Shown here in pieces: positions 53,591-61,243 of a stretch of DNA of 64,000 bases. The DNA comes from Glycomyces fuscus. Its GTDB lineage: Bacteria; Actinomycetota; Actinomycetes; Streptosporangiales; Streptosporangiaceae. The stretch spans positions 88,018-152,017 of the forward strand of contig NYMS01000001.1 in assembly GCA_002529455.1 (NCBI GenBank), read 5' to 3'. The position numbers and the translations under genes are program-made. The notes below the pieces were generated by a model that was not told the origin of the DNA, searched no databases, and worked only from the letters and a program-made list of their open reading frames with translations. How positions within the stretch are numbered: the stretch's first letter is position 1; every line of letters starts with the position of its first letter.

Positions 53591-54460
53591 ATGCGTGTCG
53601 CTGTGACCACCCCCACCGGCAACGTGGGCCGCCACGTGGTGGCCGGCCTGGTCCGCGCGGGCGTGCGCCCGCGCGTGCTGATGCGTGACCCGGCCCGGCT
53701 GGACCCGGCGCTGGCCGACCGGGTCGATCCGGTCGCCGTGGACCAGGGCGACCGGGACGCGGTCCTGGCCGCCACCGCGGGCGTCGACGCCCTGTACTGG
53801 GTGAACCCGCCGATCCCGGCGGCCGATCCGGTCGCCGAGCACGCCCGGATCGGTGAGCACGCCGCCCGTGCCGTCACGGCCAACGGGATCTCCCGCGTCG
53901 TCTTCCAGAGCAGCGTCGGCGCGGAGAGGCGCTCCGGCGCCGGGGAGATCGACGGTCTGGCCCGTACCGAGCAGCTGCTGGACGGGACCGGCGCGACCGT
54001 GGTGCACCTCAGGTGCGGTTTCTTCTTCAGCAACCTGTTGATGGAGCTCGACGCCATCCGGTCCGGCACCGTCTCGGTCGTGCTGCCCGTGGACCACCCC
54101 ATGCCCTGGGTCGCGCCGCGCGACATCGCCGACACGGCCGTGGGCCTTCTGCTCAACCCCGACCTGACGGGTCGAACCGTCCGGGCCGTGCACGGCCCCG
54201 CCGACCTGACCTGGCAGCAGGCCGCGGCCGTCATCACCGAGGTCACCGGGTACCGCGTGCGCGCCGAACGCGTTCCCGACGAGCGGATGCGGGAGGTGCT
54301 CGCGGGCGCCGGCCTGGGGCCCGGCTCCGTGGAGGCGGTCATGGGCATGTCCATCGGACTGCGGGAGGGCTTCACGCCCGAGCAGCCCCGCACCGTGGAG
54401 ACCACGACGCCGACCACCCTGGGCGCCTGGTGCCAGGACGAACTGCGGCCCCTGCTCTGA
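53591..54460 (+). CDS. NmrA-like NAD(P)-binding protein
   Basis: 289-residue atypical short-chain dehydrogenase fold. The nucleotide loop is TTPTGNVGRHVV (a TGxxG-type motif), then RDPARLDPALAD, VDQGDRD, VFQSSVGAER and the C-terminal NmrA-like half (PMPWVAPRDIADTAVGLLLN; LTWQQAAAVITEVTGYRVRAERVP). No YxxxK catalytic pair is visible, as in NmrA-type sensors or reductases of unknown substrate. ATG 53591 follows AAGGAG. It is divergent from narK; a role in nitrogen control is possible only by analogy with fungal NmrA and is not supported by sequence. Confidence 0.9.
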   Translation: MRVAVTTPTGNVGRHVVAGLVRAGVRPRVLMRDPARLDPALADRVDPVAVDQGDRDAVLAATAGVDALYWVNPPIPAADPVAEHARIGEHAARAVTANGISRVVFQSSVGAERRSGAGEIDGLARTEQLLDGTGATVVHLRCGFFFSNLLMELDAIRSGTVSVVLPVDHPMPWVAPRDIADTAVGLLLNPDLTGRTVRAVHGPADLTWQQAAAVITEVTGYRVRAERVPDERMREVLAGAGLGPGSVEAVMGMSIGLREGFTPEQPRTVETTTPTTLGAWCQDELRPLL

Positions 54461-54496
54461 GAGCGTGGGCCCGGAGAGACCCAACGAGATATCGCG

Positions 54497-54555
54497 TTGA
54501 CTCCCTATCTTCCACCAAATATCCCTATTGTGGAGGAATAAAGAGGAAGATAGGG
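54497..54555 (+). promoter_or_regulatory. Promoter and paired inverted repeat of the excisionase-like regulator
   Basis: TTGACT (54497-54502) is a good -35. CCCTATCTTCC (54503-54513) is repeated as its exact complement GGAAGATAGGG (54545-54555), centres 42 bases apart, about four helical turns. A third CCCTAT occurs at 54523-54528. The left arm fills the promoter spacer and the right arm lies at the ribosome site, an autorepression layout. Confidence 0.65.
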
Positions 54556-54562
54556 TGTCTTC

Positions 54563-54988
54563 GTGACAGAGCACTTCTACTCCGTGGACCAGGTCGCCGA
54601 CCTGCTGGGCCTACACGTGCGCACCATCCGCAACTACGTGCGCGACGGGCGGCTGCGCGCGGTGCGCATCGGCAAGCAGTACCGCATCGCCCACGCCGAC
54701 CTGGAGGCCTTCACCGGCGGCGTCCAGCCCCCGGCCGAGGAGCCGGATCCGCCACGGCACGCCGAGGTGTCGAGCATCGTCGAGATCGACGGGGTCGACG
54801 CCCGCACCGCCGACCGGGTGAGCACGATGCTCACCACCGTGGCCGCCGGCCCCCGCCCCGGCGGGCAGCCGCTGCGCGTGCAGACCCTCCACGACCCCGA
54901 GCGGGGTCGGATGAAGGTCGTCGTCCTGGGCGGCCTGAACGAGACCGCCCGCCTGCTCGACTGCCTGGAAGGCGTGTTGGCCCCATGA
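54563..54988 (+). CDS. Excisionase-like helix-turn-helix regulator with C-terminal unknown domain
   Basis: 141 residues. The N-terminal 50 residues are a winged-helix HTH_17/MerR-like DNA-binding domain (YSVDQVADLLGLHVRTIRNY; GRLRAVRIGKQYRIAHADL), as in excisionases and BldC. After a Pro/Glu linker, residues 70-141 form a small mixed domain (SSIVEIDGVDARTADRVSTM; RMKVVVLGGLNETARLLDCL) that may bind a ligand. GTG 54563 is 8 bases past the right arm of an 11-base inverted repeat, so it probably represses itself. Its stop overlaps the next hydrolase gene (ATGA). Confidence 0.85.
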   Translation: MTEHFYSVDQVADLLGLHVRTIRNYVRDGRLRAVRIGKQYRIAHADLEAFTGGVQPPAEEPDPPRHAEVSSIVEIDGVDARTADRVSTMLTTVAAGPRPGGQPLRVQTLHDPERGRMKVVVLGGLNETARLLDCLEGVLAP

Positions 54989-55824
54989 GCGCGATCTACA
55001 CCTCCCCGGACGGCGAGCACGAGCTCATGCGCCACTACCGCCGTGCCCTGGAGTCCTGGCCGGTGCCCGCCGACCACCTGCGCGTCCCCACCGGCCAGGG
55101 AGAGACCTTCGTGCTGGCCTGCGGGCCCGGGGACGCGCCGCCGGTCCTGCTCCTGCACGGCTCGGGCGCCAACACCAGCGCCTGGAGCGCGGACATCACC
55201 GAGCTGGCGCGCCGCGCACGCGTGTACGCCGTCGACGTCATCGGCGAACCCGGGCTGAGCGCCCCCTCGCGCCCGCCCCTGGACTCCGACGCCCACGCAC
55301 GGTGGCTGGAGGAGGTCCTGGACGGGCTCGGGCTCACCGGCGCCGCGGTCGTGGGGATGTCCCTCGGCGGCTGGCTGGCCCTGGACCTGGCCACCCGCCG
55401 CCCGGAGCGGGTACGGCGCCTGGGCCTGCTGTGCCCGGGCGGGCTGGGACGGCAGCGCACCGGGAGGATCCTGACGATCATGGCGCTGCGCCTCCTCGGC
55501 CCCTGGGGCCGGCGCAGGTCCGTCCAGGCCATGACCGGCCTGTCGGCGGACGGGACCGGCTCCGCCCTGGAGGCGGTGGAGCGCACCTTCGCCCGCTTCC
55601 GACCGCGTACCGAGACCCTGCCCCGCTTCTCCGACCGGGCTCTGGGCAGCCTGACCATGCCCGTACTGGCGATCGTGGGCGAGCGTGACGCCATGTTCGA
55701 CTCCCGCCAGAGCGCCCGGCGCCTGCGGGCGCTGGTCCCCCACGCCACCGTGACCGTCCTGCCCGGCGTCGGCCACGCCGTCCTGGGCCAGGGCACGGCC
55801 CTCGCGGCGTTCCTGGACTCCTGA
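54985..55824 (+). CDS. Alpha/beta hydrolase
   Basis: 279-residue serine hydrolase. Oxyanion motif LLLHGSGANTSAWS, nucleophile elbow VVGMSLGGWLALDLA, acid Asp in VGERDAMF and His in GVGHAVLGQG. No signal peptide; a Met/Arg-rich cap-like segment (ILTIMALRLLGPWGRRR) may shape the substrate pocket. Its ATG overlaps the stop of the excisionase-like regulator, so the hydrolase is the obvious target of that regulator. Substrate unknown. A strong hairpin follows. Confidence 0.92.
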   Translation: MSAIYTSPDGEHELMRHYRRALESWPVPADHLRVPTGQGETFVLACGPGDAPPVLLLHGSGANTSAWSADITELARRARVYAVDVIGEPGLSAPSRPPLDSDAHARWLEEVLDGLGLTGAAVVGMSLGGWLALDLATRRPERVRRLGLLCPGGLGRQRTGRILTIMALRLLGPWGRRRSVQAMTGLSADGTGSALEAVERTFARFRPRTETLPRFSDRALGSLTMPVLAIVGERDAMFDSRQSARRLRALVPHATVTVLPGVGHAVLGQGTALAAFLDS

Positions 55825-55839
55825 GGGCATCCCTGCGGC

Positions 55840-55870
55840 CGCCGCCCCGGGCTCCGGGCCCGGGGCGGCG
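55840..55870. terminator. Bidirectional terminator between hydrolase and MerR gene
   Basis: CGCCGCCCCGGG (55840-55851), 7-base loop, CCCGGGGCGGCG (55859-55870): a perfect 12-base stem between converging stops at 55824 and 55878. Confidence 0.8.
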
Positions 55871-55877
55871 ATGTCCT

Positions 55878-56894
55878 TCAGGAGTCGGCGGCCGGGGCGC
55901 GCATGGCCTCGGCCATCCAGGCGTAGGGCGGCGTGTCCTCCTCGGGCGCGGTCCCGTTGACCACCTCCACCAGGGACAGGTACCGGCCGTGGGTGTCGTC
56001 GTAGACGGGCTCCTCGGAGGCGGCGTCCTCCTCGGCGATCTGGCGCTCGATCTCGGGGATCCGCCGGTACGCGTCGGCCATGCGGTCGCGGACCTCGGGG
56101 GTGAGCGCGGTTCCGGACACCCCCGCGGCCGCCTCCATGAAGCGCGTGACGGCCTCCTGCGCCCGGGGGGAGCGGGGGGACTCACCGGCGCGGTGCGCGG
56201 CCAGGACCTCCTTGATGAGCGCGGCCCCGCTCCCGTACATGAAGTCCTGGAACCGCGGGCTCGCGATGCTCCGGCCCACGTCCGTGGAGTAGGTGTCGCG
56301 CAGGTAGGTGCGGACCGCGTCACGAAACGCCGGGTCGCGCACCAGGTCGGCCAGTTCGATCCAGGCTTCGAGCTGGGCGGCCGTGGGGTCCGCGGGCAGG
56401 ACCGGGCGCATCGTGCGCAGCCGGTCGACGAAGCCGTCGGGGACGTCGAGGCCCTCGCCGACGTCGTTCCAGAAGTCGTCGACGACCTGCTCGCGCTCCT
56501 CGTCGGTCATCGAGACGAGCTTGTGCATCAGGTCGGCCTGCGCGGTGGTGCCGCCCTGTCTGATCAGGGTCCGCAGCACCGCCCTCCTGGCCCGCAGGGT
56601 GCGCTCCTGGCGTTCGACGACCTCCAGGTGGGTGGTGAGCAGGTCGTGCAGGGTCGTGCCGCCTTCGAGCAGTCGGCGGATCTCGTCCAGGTCGGTGTCC
56701 AGTTCGCGCAGGGTGCGGACGAGCTCCAAGCGGGCGATGGTGTCGACGTCGTAGAGGCGGTGGCCCGCCTCGGTCAGGCGCGTGGGCTCGACGACTCCGG
56801 CGTCGGCGTAGAAACGGACGGCGCTGACGCTCAGGCCGCTGCGGCGGGCGGCGTCTCCGATGGGGTACAGCTCGTGATCGTGCATGGGAGCCAC
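55878..56894 (-). CDS. MerR-family transcriptional regulator
   Basis: 338 residues. An N-terminal MerR winged helix (LYPIGDAARRSGLSVSAVRFY; RLTEAGHRLYDVDTIARLEL) and dimer helix (LDEIRRLLEGGTTLHDLL; VVERQERTLRARR) are followed by a long alpha-helical C-terminal domain (about 120-338), much larger than in metal-type MerR proteins, suggesting an organic or drug-like ligand. GTG 56894 has GAGGT 7 bases upstream; ATG 56885 is an alternative. A dyad typical of MerR operators lies at 56903-56917 directly upstream, consistent with autoregulation. Ligand unknown. Confidence 0.93.
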   Translation of the reverse strand: MAPMHDHELYPIGDAARRSGLSVSAVRFYADAGVVEPTRLTEAGHRLYDVDTIARLELVRTLRELDTDLDEIRRLLEGGTTLHDLLTTHLEVVERQERTLRARRAVLRTLIRQGGTTAQADLMHKLVSMTDEEREQVVDDFWNDVGEGLDVPDGFVDRLRTMRPVLPADPTAAQLEAWIELADLVRDPAFRDAVRTYLRDTYSTDVGRSIASPRFQDFMYGSGAALIKEVLAAHRAGESPRSPRAQEAVTRFMEAAAGVSGTALTPEVRDRMADAYRRIPEIERQIAEEDAASEEPVYDDTHGRYLSLVEVVNGTAPEEDTPPYAWMAEAMRAPAADS

Positions 56895-56902
56895 TGTGGT
56901 AC

Positions 56903-56917
56903 CTCAAGCCGGTTGAG
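56903..56917 (-). promoter_or_regulatory. MerR-type operator dyad
   Basis: CTCAA-GCCGG-TTGAG: a 5-base dyad with 5-base centre, 8 bases before the merR start. The CTCAAG/CTTGAG-type dyad placed in the promoter spacer is characteristic of MerR-family targets. Confidence 0.6.
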
Positions 56918-57034
56918 ACGCAAGCCCGGGAAGGCCGAAGACGGTCTGACCGCCCCGGGTGTGGGGGATCGCCGCGCCGACGGCGCGGGCTCCCGCCGAG
57001 CGCCGACCGGGCGCCCGGCACCGCCCGGAAGGAG

Positions 57035-57051
57035 GTGCCGGGCCCCGGCAC
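57035..57051 (-). terminator. Hairpin after the epoxide hydrolase gene
   Basis: GTGCCGGG-C-CCCGGCAC: a perfect 8-base stem about 34 bases beyond the epoxide hydrolase stop, in the 190-base gap before the merR gene on the same strand. Confidence 0.55.
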
Positions 57052-57084
57052 GGGGCCGAGTGGCCCGCGGGCCCTGACGCGAAG

Positions 57085-58227
57085 TCAGGAAACGCCGCGG
57101 AAGAAGGTGCGGATGTCGTCCGCGAGCAGCTCCGCCTCCTCCATCGCGGGGAAGTGGCCGCCCTCGGTGAACTCGCTCCAGTGGCCGATCGCCTTCCCCG
57201 GGTCCATCACCCGGCGCATGAGCGGGTGGGTGTCGAACACGGCCCATCCGGACGGCACGCCGGAGGCCATGACCAGGTCGGTCCCGGAGTGCTCGGCCTC
57301 GTAGTAGAACTGCGCGCTCGACGCGCCGCTGCGGGTGAACCAGTACAGGCTGATGTTCGTGAGGAGCTGGTCGCGGTCCACCGACTCGTCCGGCGTCCGG
57401 TAGGCGCCCTCGGTCCCGGTCTTGAACTTCTCGGCGATCCACGCGAGCTGACCGACCGGAGAGTCGGTGAGCGCCGCACCGATCGTGTCGGGGCGGTGGT
57501 TCTGCATCTCGAGGTACCCGCGCTCGGCCGCGTCCTCGGCGCGCACTGCCTCGAGCTGGGCGGTCTCGTCATCGGACAGGCCGTCGGGGTAGGGGAACCT
57601 GTCTCCGAGCAACCCGAGCCACCGGGGGTCGCTGCCGATGTGCGTGCCGATGACGCGCTCCGGATAGAGCGCCGCGAGGCGGCCGGCGGCGCCCGCGCCC
57701 ATGTCGGTGCCGTGGGCCGCGAACCTCTCGTAGCCCAGACGCGTCATGATCTCGGCGTAGGCGTCCGTCGTCCGCGCCAGCTCCCAGCCGGTCCCCGACA
57801 ACGGGGTGGAGAACCCGAAGCCGGGCGGCGACGGGATGACGACGTGGAACTCGTCGGCCAGCAGCGGGATGAGCCGCTGGTACTCGACGAACGAGCCCGG
57901 CCAGCCGTGGTTCAGGATCAGCGGGGTGGCCTCCGGGTTCGCCGACCGCGCGTGGACGACGTGGAACGTCTGGCCGTTGACGACCGTCGTGAACTGTTCG
58001 TACTCGTTGAGCTCCTCCTCCCGCGCACGCCAGTCGAACCCGTCGCGCCAGTACTCGACGAGCTCCTTCAGGTACACCAGCGGGATGCCGCGGCTGAAGT
58101 CGGCGCGGTCGTCCCGGCCCGGCACGGGGACCGGCCAGCGCGTGTGCGCCAGCCGGTTGCGCAGGTCGTCGATGTCGGCCTGCGGGATGTCGATGCGAAA
58201 CGGTGTGAGTGCGTTGTCCTCGTTCAT
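57085..58227 (-). CDS. Epoxide hydrolase (EHN-domain alpha/beta hydrolase)
   Basis: 380 residues, soluble. The N-terminal EHN segment (FRIDIPQADIDDLRNRLAHTRW...; DGFDWRAREEELNEY) precedes the alpha/beta hydrolase core: oxyanion HGWPGSF, nucleophile Asp in HGTDMGAGA, lid tyrosines in LYWFTRSG and FYYEAEHS, and catalytic His in EGGHFPAME. This matches microsomal-type epoxide hydrolases. Natural substrate unknown. ATG 58227. Third-position use is less extreme than in the nitrate genes, and with the divergent WYL regulator it may be a transferred module. The interval to that regulator carries a long inverted repeat. Confidence 0.93.
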   Translation of the reverse strand: MNEDNALTPFRIDIPQADIDDLRNRLAHTRWPVPVPGRDDRADFSRGIPLVYLKELVEYWRDGFDWRAREEELNEYEQFTTVVNGQTFHVVHARSANPEATPLILNHGWPGSFVEYQRLIPLLADEFHVVIPSPPGFGFSTPLSGTGWELARTTDAYAEIMTRLGYERFAAHGTDMGAGAAGRLAALYPERVIGTHIGSDPRWLGLLGDRFPYPDGLSDDETAQLEAVRAEDAAERGYLEMQNHRPDTIGAALTDSPVGQLAWIAEKFKTGTEGAYRTPDESVDRDQLLTNISLYWFTRSGASSAQFYYEAEHSGTDLVMASGVPSGWAVFDTHPLMRRVMDPGKAIGHWSEFTEGGHFPAMEEAELLADDIRTFFRGVS

Positions 58228-58243
58228 GGCACCGACGCTCCCA

Positions 58244-58275
58244 GGCAATGCGGAAGAAGAGCTTCCGCGATTGCC
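58244..58275. promoter_or_regulatory. Inverted repeat in the epoxide hydrolase / WYL regulator promoter
   Basis: GGCAAT-G-CGGAAG (58244-58256) faces CTTCCG-CG-ATTGCC (58262-58275), 12 matching pairs with one offset base, filling most of the 63-base gap between divergent starts. It is the likely operator of the WYL regulator. Confidence 0.65.
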
Positions 58276-58290
58276 GGAATGATGGGGAGC

Positions 58291-59253
58291 ATGTTGGAGA
58301 CCTCGGCCCGCCTGCTCGAACTGCTGTCATTGCTCCAGCTCAAGCGCGACTGGACGAGCTCCGAGCTCGCCGGCCGGCTCGGTGTGAGCACGAGGACCGT
58401 GCGCGCCGACATCGGCAGGCTGCGGTCGCTCGGCTATCCCGTGGACGCGCGCCCCGGCGTCGCGGGCGGGTACCGGCTGGCCGCCGGGACGGCGATGCCC
58501 CCGCTGCTGCTCGACGACGACGAGGCCGTCGCCGTCGCGGTCGGACTGGGTGCGGTCGCGTCCCGAAGGCTCGGCGTCGAGGAGACGTCGCTCACCGCGC
58601 TCGCGAAGCTGGAACAGGTGCTGCCCTCGCGCCTGCGTCGGCGCGTCGAGGCGGTACGCGAGGCGACGAGCGTCGTTCCAGGGGCCGAACCGCCGCTCGA
58701 CCTCTCGGTCCTCGGCGCGGTCGCCGCCGCGATCCGCGGCCGCGAACGGCTCCGGTTCGGCTACACCAAGCCCGGGGGCAGTGAAGGGGCCCGCCACACC
58801 GAACCGCAACGGCTGGTGGGCTGGGGTCCGCTCTGGTACCTGCTCGCGTGGGACCTGGACCGTGACGACTGGCGGATCTTCCGTGTCGACCGCATGGTCG
58901 CGCACGCACCGACGGGTGTGCGGTTCCGGCCGCGCGTGGTCCCGGGGGACGATACCGTCGAGTACGTCGTCGGACGCGTCAGCAGGGCGGCCTGGAAGTA
59001 CCGCGCCCGGGTACTCGTGCATGCTCCCGCCGCCGAGGTCGCCGCGAAGATCCCCGTCCCGGTCGATATCGAGGCGGTCGACGAGTCCACGTGCCGTGTC
59101 GAGCTGGGTTCCGACGACCCGGACCGGCTCGCGCTGTGGATGACACAGCTCGACACCGACATCGAGGTGATCGACGGAGACGAGCTCGCGGCGGCGTTCG
59201 ACCGCCTCGCGAGGAGGTTCCACCGCGCGGCGGGCGGCGCGTCCACGACGTGA
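58291..59253 (+). CDS. WYL-domain helix-turn-helix regulator
   Basis: 320 residues: an N-terminal DeoR-like winged helix (LLQLKRDWTSSELAGRLGVSTRTVRADIGRLRSLG, shown in part) and a WYL ligand-binding domain (LRFGYTKPGG; PQRLVGWGPLWYLLAWDLD; FRVDRMVA) with a WCX C-terminal extension (ALWMTQLDTDIEVID). WYL regulators respond to nucleic-acid or small-molecule ligands. ATG 58291 has GGGGAG just upstream; ATG 58279 is also in frame. It is divergent from the epoxide hydrolase and probably controls it through the dyad between them. Confidence 0.93.
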   Translation: MLETSARLLELLSLLQLKRDWTSSELAGRLGVSTRTVRADIGRLRSLGYPVDARPGVAGGYRLAAGTAMPPLLLDDDEAVAVAVGLGAVASRRLGVEETSLTALAKLEQVLPSRLRRRVEAVREATSVVPGAEPPLDLSVLGAVAAAIRGRERLRFGYTKPGGSEGARHTEPQRLVGWGPLWYLLAWDLDRDDWRIFRVDRMVAHAPTGVRFRPRVVPGDDTVEYVVGRVSRAAWKYRARVLVHAPAAEVAAKIPVPVDIEAVDESTCRVELGSDDPDRLALWMTQLDTDIEVIDGDELAAAFDRLARRFHRAAGGASTT

Positions 59254-59307
59254 ACCCCGGCCCTCGGTCCCCCGCGGACCACAGGGGACGGACGTGCCGG
59301 AACAGGC

Positions 59308-59469
59308 CTAGTCGCCCTTGGACTGCTTGCCGGTCGCCGCGCCGAAGACGAGGCCGAAGCACAGGCCCAGGGCCACACCCAGAGACAGGTTGTCCATGAG
59401 GCTGCCGAAGGCGACACCGAAGCAGACACCGAGCGCCAGTCCCAGTCCGAGGTTGTTCTTCTTGTTCAT
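59308..59469 (-). CDS. 53-residue glycine-rich membrane peptide
   Basis: Short open frame starting ATG AAC AAG AAG with AAGGGGAAAG just upstream and ending TAG. The product begins MNKKNNLGLGLALGVCFGVA and repeats the pattern in SLGVALGLCFGLVFGAATG, two near-identical hydrophobic halves spaced with glycines, then ends in the polar KQSKGD. This is a glycine-zipper-like hairpin able to span the membrane twice; function unknown. One Cys sits at the same place in each half. It is too short for many gene callers. Confidence 0.8.
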   Translation of the reverse strand: MNKKNNLGLGLALGVCFGVAFGSLMDNLSLGVALGLCFGLVFGAATGKQSKGD

Positions 59470-59545
59470 CTTTCCCCTTGTGCGGCTTCGCGTCGGTTCT
59501 TGGACGCGGGGGTCCCGTGCACGGTTCCCCGCGTACGGGACCCGG

Positions 59546-60010
59546 TCACTGCGCTGGCTCCAAAGGCGCGGCGACGTGCTTGCGGGCGCTGTCGTAGATG
59601 ATCTGGCTGCGGAAGCTGGTCACCTCGCGGCGCTGGGTGAGCCGGTCGATGAGGAAGCTGTGCAGAGCGTCCAGGGAGGGCACGGACACGTGCACCAGGA
59701 AGTCCTGTTCCCCCGCCACCACGTAGACCGCCAGCACCTCGGGCAGGGCGAACATCGCGCCCTTGAAGCCCTCGATGACCTGACGGCTGGGTGGGCGCAG
59801 CTGCACCGACACGAAGGCCTCCACCTCCCGGTTGAGCGCGGCCGGGTCGATGTCGGCGTGGTAGCCCCGGATGACCCCGCGCCGGTGCAGCAGGCGCACG
59901 CGCTCCAGGCAGGTGGAGGGGGCCACGCCGAGCTTGTGCGCGAGGGCGCGGTTGGTCTGCCGGGCGTCCTGTTGGAGTTCGCGCACGATCGCCGAATCAA
60001 GTTCGTCCAT
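59546..60010 (-). CDS. Lrp/AsnC-family transcriptional regulator
   Basis: 154 residues: N-terminal winged helix (LDSAIVRELQQDARQTNRAL; LGVAPSTCLERVRLLHRRGV) and C-terminal RAM ligand domain (VEAFVSVQLRPPSRQVIEGF; VYVVAGEQDFLVHVSVPSL). Lrp proteins usually sense amino acids and bind divergent promoters. ATG 60010 has TGGAGG upstream. It is divergent from the DUF2000 gene at 60118, with a dyad in between, so it probably controls that gene and itself. Confidence 0.95.
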   Translation of the reverse strand: MDELDSAIVRELQQDARQTNRALAHKLGVAPSTCLERVRLLHRRGVIRGYHADIDPAALNREVEAFVSVQLRPPSRQVIEGFKGAMFALPEVLAVYVVAGEQDFLVHVSVPSLDALHSFLIDRLTQRREVTSFRSQIIYDSARKHVAAPLEPAQ

Positions 60011-60076
60011 GGCCTCCACGGTAGCCCCTTGGGTGAATAGTGTTCGGTGATCGTGCCACGGGTGTGCTCGTATGCC

Positions 60077-60110
60077 TAGATTCTGCACCGTTCACAAGCC
60101 ATATGAACGG
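60077..60110 (+). promoter_or_regulatory. Possible promoter and inverted repeat between Lrp and DUF2000 genes
   Basis: TAGATT (60077-60082) is a good -10 for the rightward gene. CCGTTCA (60088-60094) and TGAACGG (60104-60110) form a 7-base dyad around 9 bases, ending 7 bases before the DUF2000 start, a likely Lrp-family site. Confidence 0.5.
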
Positions 60111-60117
60111 GGTAGCC

Positions 60118-60528
60118 ATGGGAATGTCCACCAAGATCGTCGTCGTCCTGCGCGAGGGCCTGGAGCCCGCGCTCGCCGCCAACGCGGGGGTGGTGCTCGG
60201 CCTGGCGCTGGGCGGACGGATGGAGAACTCGCTGGCCGCCGACGGCAAGGACGCGGGCGGCGGGGTGCACGCCGGGCTCAACCCGCACCCGGTGCCGACC
60301 CTGGTGGCCTCCGCCGAACAGCTGCGCCGGCTCAAGGCCGGGGCCGACGAGCGGGACCTGACGGTGGTGGGCTTCAACGAGGTGGCCCGCCGCTCCCGCG
60401 ACTACGTGGAGTACCTGGACGCCCTCGCGGCCACCGAGCCGCAGGACGTGGAGTACGTGGGGGTGGCCGTCTTCGGGGCGCGCAACGCCGTCAACAAGCT
60501 CACCGGGAAGCTGGCGCTGATGCGCTGA
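60118..60528 (+). CDS. DUF2000 family protein
   Basis: 136 residues, soluble. Begins MGMSTKIVVVLREGLEPALAANA with VLGLALGG following, as in DUF2000 proteins, which have a peptidyl-tRNA-hydrolase-II-like fold; PVPTLVASAEQLRRL and VGVAVFGARNAVNKLTGKL complete the family pattern. Function unknown. DUF2000 genes commonly neighbour Lrp regulators, as here. ATG 60118 was chosen; ATG 60103 and 60124 are in frame. Confidence 0.88.
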   Translation: MGMSTKIVVVLREGLEPALAANAGVVLGLALGGRMENSLAADGKDAGGGVHAGLNPHPVPTLVASAEQLRRLKAGADERDLTVVGFNEVARRSRDYVEYLDALAATEPQDVEYVGVAVFGARNAVNKLTGKLALMR

Positions 60529-60557
60529 TACCGGTGAGGGCCGGGCGGTGGGGCGGA

Positions 60558-60582
60558 GGGCGCGGGTGGGGAGCCCGCGCCC
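60558..60582 (+). terminator. Terminator after the DUF2000 gene
   Basis: GGGCGCGGG (60558-60566), 7-base loop, CCCGCGCCC (60574-60582), a perfect 9-base stem; flanking GGTGAGGG and CCCTCACC may form an alternative outer stem. Confidence 0.7.
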
Positions 60583-60685
60583 CTCACCCCGTCGGCAGTG
60601 GCTGCGCCGGTCCCGCTCCCGCAGCCGGGCCGGGCCCCGGGGGCACGGGCGCGCGGGGCCCACGGAGGGGGAGCGCTTTTCGGGG

Positions 60686-61243
60686 TCATGCTCCCCCCGT
60701 GAGCTCCTCCAGCTCACGGTAGGAGGACACAGTGCGCAACTGCTGCTCGGTGAGGCGGTTGATCCGGGCCTTGGCCGCCCGCGCCCGCGCTCCCGTGGGC
60801 AGCAGGCCCCGGTGGATCTCGGGCAGCGCCAGCTCCCAGCCGCACACCACCGTGGCCGGATAGCGGTACCACTGGCGCACGACCACCGAGCCGACCCGGA
60901 TCGCGTGCTCGTTGCCCGGGGGAACGTTCGGACGGTCGGGCTCCCGGGCCAGGTAGCGGTGCCCGTCGGCCAGGTCGCAGGGCCCGCAGCCCAGTTCGCC
61001 CGAGCCCAGCGCCCGCCCGCACCCGGGGCACACCAGGCGGTCCATGGCCGCGTCCACCACCCGCCAGGGGAACTGTCCGGGGTCGGACAGTACGAGTTCG
61101 GCCAGGTCGCGTTCTGTGTCGCCGCCCGGCTCGGCGTCCCACTCGGCGCACGCCTCGGCCCAGGCGCGGTCGGTCTGCGCGCCGATGAGGTGCATCGTCT
61201 CGGCCAGTTCCGGGGTGCGCCAGCCGTCGCGGGTGGGTGCCAT
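60686..61243 (-). CDS. Zinc-ribbon-containing protein of unknown function
   Basis: 185 residues, soluble. Its one recognisable feature is a four-cysteine ribbon around residue 72, CPGCGRALGSGELGCGPC, preceded by an acidic helix-rich N-terminus (DRAWAEACAEWDAEPGGD) and followed by WYRYPATVVCGWELALPEIH. No family recognised. ATG 61243 is the first codon; no clear Shine-Dalgarno. It stands alone, converging on the DUF2000 gene. Confidence 0.75.
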   Translation of the reverse strand: MAPTRDGWRTPELAETMHLIGAQTDRAWAEACAEWDAEPGGDTERDLAELVLSDPGQFPWRVVDAAMDRLVCPGCGRALGSGELGCGPCDLADGHRYLAREPDRPNVPPGNEHAIRVGSVVVRQWYRYPATVVCGWELALPEIHRGLLPTGARARAAKARINRLTEQQLRTVSSYRELEELTGGA

